This document shows positions 58,998-64,000 of a stretch of 64,000 bases of DNA, in pieces. The stretch is from Chamaecyparis obtusa (Eukaryota; Streptophyta; Pinopsida; Cupressales; Cupressaceae). A program made the translations under genes and the position numbers. The notes under the pieces are model-generated. The model saw only the letters and a program-made list of their open reading frames with translations, was not told the DNA's origin and ran no database searches. The DNA lies in NCBI GenBank assembly GCA_027943335.1, contig BSBK01000524.1, forward strand, positions 1,463,001 to 1,527,000, read 5' to 3'. The stretch's first letter is position 1, and each line of letters starts with the position of its first letter.

Positions 58998-60274
58998 TGT
59001 GTGTGAAAATTGTACCTGATATGTAGACACAACACTTTAGTAAAATATTAGAGGTTAGCAAAAATCAAAATCGTGCAAAATTGAAATCTAATTTAACCAA
59101 GCGATTTACTACCTTCTAGTAGGTGCGAGATTAATGTTTTCAGATTGTTATCGAGATCAGTGACCTAGACGACACCTAAATGAAGGATTTGAATGCCAAA
59201 CTGATATGAATATGAATGCAATTAATCTATATTTTTTGGATTTTAGATGCAATAATATGAAAAATGATATGAAATCTATGCTAGTATGAAAATTGATATG
59301 TAATGCTAATCTAGGAATGATATGATATGAGAATGAAAATTCTAACAATAATATGAAAGCTATGAATTTGAAATTGATCTCACAAAGCTTCAAATCCTCA
59401 AATTTATCTTTCAAGCTCCAATTGCGCAAATTCTCCAAATCTGATATGCTATGATTCCTGTAGAGTAAGTTTGCAATTTGCGAGATGAATTATGAAGAGC
59501 TGAGCCTTGGTTTTATAGAAATCCAGGGCTTTGGAAGTGCATGAGAAAAAGCCATAAATCACTCAAATAACTCAGGTTGATTTTTGAGTTATTTTTAAAT
59601 AATAGATAATTAAGTCACAAAAATCATGCAAAAGCACAGTTCAACTCGAATTAGAAGTTTAGATCAACTTTAAAACTCAAAAAGATGTTGAGTTTCAAAA
59701 AGCTAACAACTTGCATTGATTTTCCAATTTGAGTTTAACTGGTCCTTGAATGTGCACATGGATAATTATGATTTAATAAATAAATAAAGTGATTTATTCT
59801 CAACTGATTTTTGAAATAAAATAATTAATTTATGGGTTAATTAACTATTTTATCAAACTTTTATTAAAAACTATATTATTAAATAATGACAACTTGCTTT
59901 AATTAATTAAATAAGAATTTAATCAATTAATGATAGGAATTTTGATTTATTGTCAAAATTAAGTAATAATAATTAGGAATAAATATAATTAAATTCAATT
60001 AAATAATTAAGTGGCAGTATTAAATCCAATTAATTAAATATGAAAATATTCAATTAATCAAACTTAGGATAAATGTGATACATTGCCAAATAATCATTAA
60101 ATTAAAGATAATTAGGAATATTGCTAGGAATATTCCCTGATGTAGAATTTAAGATAATCAATTATGATTTGATGATGTTTAGATGTGCCTTAGATTAGGA
60201 CTTCGATGTCGATTTTGTTCAATGTGTTGATGTAGAAGATTAATGAACTTATAGCCCATTTTTGGGGTATTACA
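58998..60274 (-). repeat. 3' LTR of element C
   Basis: About 1277 bp, TGTAATACCCCAAAAATG...TTTTCACACACA on the minus strand. TATA box TCTATAAAACC near 59518. Aligns with 13591-14852. Confidence 0.78.
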
Positions 60275-60289
60275 TTTGGCCCCTCTTTG
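60275..60289 (-). other. Polypurine tract of element C
   Basis: Minus strand CAAAGAGGGGCCAAA directly before the LTR. Confidence 0.78.
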
Positions 60290-61246
60290 AATTACTGTGT
60301 GAAGCGCAGTGGTTCAAAGATAGTCTGTGTTTGACAAAGATATGAAATTGATTCAAATTGATAATTGATATGAGATAGAAGCTGATTGATATTAATTTGA
60401 TATGGAGATAATAGGTCTTGAATGACCAAAGATAATGTTCACTATAACAACAAATGAACCTATGATTGCGAAAAAGTGTCAAAATGCCTGATTCCAAACC
60501 TTAGGATTGCAAAGAAGTGAGTGGCCAGTTCTAGATTCGATTGTCTTAGTAGAACTAGCAGGTATCACATCTGAATCCTTCAGTTGTCGAAGAACCAAGG
60601 AAAGAACACTATGATCTGATGGTTGCAAAAACTGGTATAGTTTACAAGATTAGGAGAATACCAAATTGATATGGATCTTGATGAATCTGATATGCCCCAA
60701 GTGATGATAGATTTGCCCCGAGCGAGGAGGTCTTTTTTGATGAATCAATAGCTAGACGTGGTTGTTATCTTGATCACTGATGAAAGATATTGATAGAAAT
60801 TGATTTATAGACTTTGAATGATGTGCAATACCATGCCCCCTTTGGGATTAAAATTGAAATTTGACAAGAAAGGTCAGCGTTGAGAGTTCAGAAGCATGTT
60901 AATTGATTTGAGAAGTGGTTATACACGTTGAAGAATGCATTCTGCATCATTTGGAGATCCAAAAGACCAAGTTTGACTAGGTTTGACCATGGTTGACCAA
61001 GTTGAAATTTTGATAGTTTGATGTAAGATAATCAGTTAAGTTGAATACTGGATTTTTGTGATGATTGAAGGTCGATTACGCAAGCAGTAGACTGCCCTAG
61101 GCCCAAAAATTTTAAATCATGATTTTGACATATTAAACAATCCCAGATTTGAATTTTGATCCTAAAAATGGATTCAGAACGTCGAAATTAGCCAGGGGTG
61201 CAATTTTCATGAAAAACGGAGCACTTTTGAAAATTAGGTCAAATGC

Positions 61247-61255
61247 TATATAAAG
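61247..61255 (+). promoter_or_regulatory. TATA box of the plus-strand PMD gene
   Basis: TATATAAAG, 82 bp before the proposed start ATG at 61329. Followed by CATTTTCAATTCATTTCAACC around 61267-61290, a plausible transcription start region. Confidence 0.55.
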
Positions 61256-61421
61256 ACCTGAAGGGTCATTTTCAATTCATTTCAACCATTTGACTTTGGA
61301 GATTGTGTGGAGCCCTCTGAGCAAGAAAATGGCAGAATAGCGAGATCTAAAGGTTCTTGTGAGTTCACATCGATTTGAGCGCAGCTGGAGATACCAGAGA
61401 CCCCGACAGTATGGACATCCG

Positions 61422-61932
61422 GTAGGTGGACCTCTGTGCCCCTCTGAAAATGCAAATTTTTCATGTTCCTAGCATTTTAAAAAAAATTTCATACGCGTTT
61501 TGCTTTTTTAATTTTTTCATGTGTGAAAACTCATACGAGTCTCAACCCAAACTCGTACAACATTTCATTTGAATTCACAATGTCATTTCTAGTCCACCCA
61601 AGTGTTGTATGAGAGGGATCCTTGTGTCGTACGACATTTCACCAGGTCCCTCGAAACTCGTATGATCCCGGGTGCAGTGTTGTATGACCATGTATTGTGA
61701 TTTGGTCTACTGTGGAATGTCGTACGACATTTGATGCCAGTTTGGACTGTCGTATGAAAAATAGAGTGTTGAAAACTGACTTTTAGGGCCAAATTTTGAC
61801 TTTTCTGATGCCTGATTCTGATATCTGACTAGTTGACCTACCTTCTGAAGTACCTGACTATCCAATTTCTACACTATTAGCCTATTATTGAACCCAATTT
61901 TTGATAGAATGCCCTATTTTTGTATGATATAG
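61422..61932 (+). other. Probable intron of the plus-strand PMD gene
   Basis: 511 bp. Donor CCG|GTAGGT, acceptor TTTTTGTATGATATAG|GTG with a T-rich run before it. Both exon frames join in phase 0. Reading through would meet a TAG within about 50 bp. It contains the short-unit array at 61500-61790. Confidence 0.55.
61500..61790. repeat. Array of short near-palindromic units in the PMD intron
   Basis: Units such as TGTCGTACGACATTT (twice), ACTCGTACAACATTT, ACTCGTATGATC and CTGTCGTATGA, about 25-40 bp apart. TCGTACGA is a perfect palindrome. The end block ACTTTTAGGGCCAAATTTTGAC resembles those closing the two arrays in element E. Confidence 0.6.
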
Positions 61933-63855
61933 GTGACATATCCAGATGTACACGTCCAACATTCATACCCGGCTACCCAAAGATTATGTGTCGCACTTCA
62001 GGACCCGATGAGGGTTCATCTTGTTGCCTGTGGATTCGAGTATTTGATTCATTTACCTGACATTAGGGTAAATCATGGCCTTTTGACTGCCTTGATTGAG
62101 AGATTCCATTCGGAGACATAGATGTTTCATTTACCTACTGGAGAGATGACCGTGACTCCAGAGGACGTCTATAGGATACTGCGCATTCCATTTCATAGCA
62201 GTCAGTGTCCTGAGTATGTGAGTTCTGGTCAGGGTGGTCTTCATACCTTTAGGCATCTATTTGGAGATGATACACAGTTGATGGGGTCCATTTCTTGGGA
62301 GACCCTTGTACAGTGATATGGTTAGATGCACTGTTTAGAGTGCATTATTGCTGGTATGATCGGGGAGCTCATCATGCTAGGCCGTCAGCAGATCAGCTTT
62401 TTGATGGGATGGGCTCTGATGGTAGCACTGCTTATGGCTATGCCCACTGAGCTTGCCTGGGGTCAGTACCTCTTGGCACATATGTTTTCAGAGATACATG
62501 AGATCGTGTATCAGAATTGCAACAGCTTTGCTTCAGGAGCTCTTGTATTACAGATATGGGCTTGGGAGCATATCCCAGTATTGAGACCAGTTTTTCAGAC
62601 ATAGCGGCAGCCACAGGAGCCAATGATATATACATATGATGGTTATGTCACACAAGTCTAGATGGGTCATACCAAGTACTTCCGACGATGTCTAGATGAC
62701 ATGACTTTTGTTCATTGGAGGCCATATTTGCAGATAGAGGTCTAGCCCATTGCGAGGGAGCAGTATAGTTTTCTTTTTTAGAGTCGAGTGCTTATTGGCT
62801 GCTCTCCCACTGTTCTGGAGAGATTTTTGATTAGCAGAGTGTGGCATTAGTATGGACATAGATAGGATACCCCATGAGAGTACACCGCATATGCTCGCAT
62901 TGTGCATGAGATCAGGCTTGAATGGACACCGAGGCTCTCCTATTCCTTATGTGCAGAGGAGTACAGTGCCATTATAGGCAGAGATTGGGACTACCGGCCA
63001 CAGGTTGTTGATGTAGGAGTGATAGATAGATACATTACATGGCTTACAGATCATCCCATCCATAGATTCTCAAATCCTACAGATTTGATACCCTCCATGG
63101 AGGAGGCGATGGATGTTACAGGTGTTCCTATGGTACAGGGCCCGAGACCACAGGCAGTGCATCCTACACCACCCAAATAGAGAGTGACAACTCTATTGTA
63201 GAGATCATCTGGGCATATGAGGCCTCCTCATCCTTCTACTTCTCCCATAAGTACATCCACAGGGTCACATAGATGATCCAGGGGTGAGAGGGGTACTTTG
63301 GGCAGTATCGGTGCGACAGATGAGGTGTTGGCAGGTGAGAAGTTTGTAGGTGGTGATGCAGATCCCACACAGGTAGACACTACATTTGATTTGGGTGCGG
63401 AGGTTAGATGTCGTAAGGCGCGTAGATCAGAGACCACTGGACATCAGCCAGAGCAGCTAGCACAGGATACAGAGATGCCAATAGCTACAGCAGAGCCTAC
63501 TACTCCTCTGACTTCATCAGAGATGATTAGACAGCTTAGAGCTCAGGTCAGGGACCTGAAGGTACAGAGTGCCAGATGGGAGGAGAGGTTTCAGGAGGCA
63601 GACAGATAGCACACTGAGCTTCGTGCAGAGCTTTTCTTAGAGGTTTAGAGACTATAGATAGAGGTGACCCATCAGACCTCATGGGCCTCCTATTATGTAT
63701 CTACATACTATGCTATTGTTCCTGCTGAGCAGAGAGTACCTACATATTCTAAGTACATGGCAGCCTCAGAGGGAGCTAGGGCACCGAGGGTAGAGGTCAT
63801 ACCAGATGCACCACCACCTCCTCCACTAGATACCGAGGAGTATGCTGAGAGTTGA

Positions 63856-64000
63856 TTCTTGTGGTCATGTTTTGATATATTCTGTTCTTTGTTATCACTG
63901 ATATACCATTCTAATTTTGATAGCTTTCCGGAGCTCATTCTTTTGTACATTGTGCCAGTAGTGCACCCCTGACACATTTTGAGATTTTTGATATATATGA
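63856..64000 (+). other. Region after the PMD gene
   Basis: T-rich sequence (CATGTTTTGATATATTCTG and on) consistent with a 3' UTR; no gene seen before the window ends. Confidence 0.35.

Larger units (their letters stand above)
58998..61093 (-). mobile_element. Element C: 3' end of a Tat-type element, same family as A
   Basis: Minus strand: part of a 3' UTR (61093 to 60290), a polypurine tract (60289-60275) and a full 3' LTR (60274 to 58998). It matches 12735-14852 of element A through UTR, tract and LTR. Gag and pol are absent; the right end meets the upstream region of the plus-strand PMD gene at about 61093. The LTR end adjoins, and the element points into, the minus-strand PMD gene, which it probably split on insertion before its own 5' part was lost. 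Confidence 0.75.
61329..63855 (+). pseudogene. Plant mobile domain (PMD) gene, two exons
   Basis: Proposed exon 1 61329-61421 (MAE, TAG, RDLKVLVSSHRF ... QYGHP), intron 61422-61932, exon 2 61933-63855, phase 0. Exon 2 is one frame of 641 codons without a frameshift: RVHLVACGFEYLIHLP, RFHSET, TAG, MFHLPTGEMTVTPEDVYRIL (about 62122-62181, the PMD hallmark), WGQYLLAHMFSEIHEIV, LQIWAWEHIPVLRP, HWRPYL, then IRLEWTPRLSYSLCAEEY, a Thr/Ser-rich linker, a coiled coil (SSEMIRQLRAQVRDLK) and a Pro-rich end. Sixteen premature stops in exon 2: 13 TAG, 3 TGA, no TAA. PMD proteins act in nuclear silencing or ride on transposons; which applies here is open. Confidence 0.72.

Noticed and set aside
61933..63855. 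TAG read as a sense codon (genetic code change or readthrough)
   Set aside because: The same TAG/TGA-rich pattern affects the Ty3 and Copia elements here, together with frameshifts and lost catalytic residues. Methylation-linked decay explains it without a new code.
1..64000. CRISPR arrays, tRNA or rRNA genes, bacterial-type operons
   Set aside because: No regularly spaced identical repeats, no cloverleaf or rRNA core sequence recognised, and the content is plant nuclear repeats. Sites resembling tRNA ends are retroelement primer sites.

Overview
Kind of DNA. A large, repeat-rich land-plant nuclear genome. The window is A+T-rich by eye and made almost entirely of LTR retrotransposons nested inside one another. 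I found no intact host gene, no bacterial-style operon, no rRNA or tRNA gene and no CRISPR array. The mix (Tat-type Ty3 elements with a second RNase H, a Ty3 chromovirus, several Copia elements, plus plant mobile domain genes) is plant-specific. A gymnosperm-sized genome would fit, but I cannot name the species. Element names below (A to I) are mine.

Layout. 1-3734: left-cut Ty3-like element E on the minus strand, with its 5' LTR at 2775-3734, inserted in the gag of element A. 3735-14852: Tat element A on the plus strand (gag, protease, G-patch, RT, two RNase H domains, integrase, long 3' UTR, 3' LTR). 14853-18100: decayed, mostly unrecognised sequence. About 18100-34912: old Copia element F on the minus strand, broken by gag-only Tat element B (18386-26525, TSD CTTCA) and by gag-protease-only Copia element G (29003-33602, TSD GTTAG). 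34913 to about 56655: Tat element D on the plus strand, inserted in the F 5' LTR. Its gag is split by Copia element H (38259-51487), which is itself split by chromovirus I (40906-47251, TSD TGATG). About 56806-57240: decayed CATTAA-type tandem repeat. 57610-58992: plant mobile domain (PMD) gene fragment on the minus strand. 58998 to about 61093: truncated element C on the minus strand, same family as A. 61247-63855: second PMD gene on the plus strand, with a TATA box, a probable intron and one long frame full of TAG/TGA stops.

Order of events from nesting: F, then D in F, then H in D, then I in H; B and G entered F independently; E entered A. By-eye LTR divergence agrees (G about 4%, I about 8%, H more than 10% in the part compared). 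None of the elements looks able to move now. Besides stops they show frameshifts, deletions and changed catalytic residues. Most stops are one C-to-T or G-to-A step from a sense codon (CAG, CAA, TGG, CGA), the mark of methylated, silenced DNA.

Most worth a second look: (1) the PMD gene at 61329-63855, with an apparent phase-0 intron and a 641-codon frame kept free of indels but carrying 16 TAG/TGA stops; (2) a conserved small hairpin in the 3' UTRs of A, B and D whose stem bases co-vary; (3) arrays of short near-palindromic units in the PMD intron and in the leader of E.
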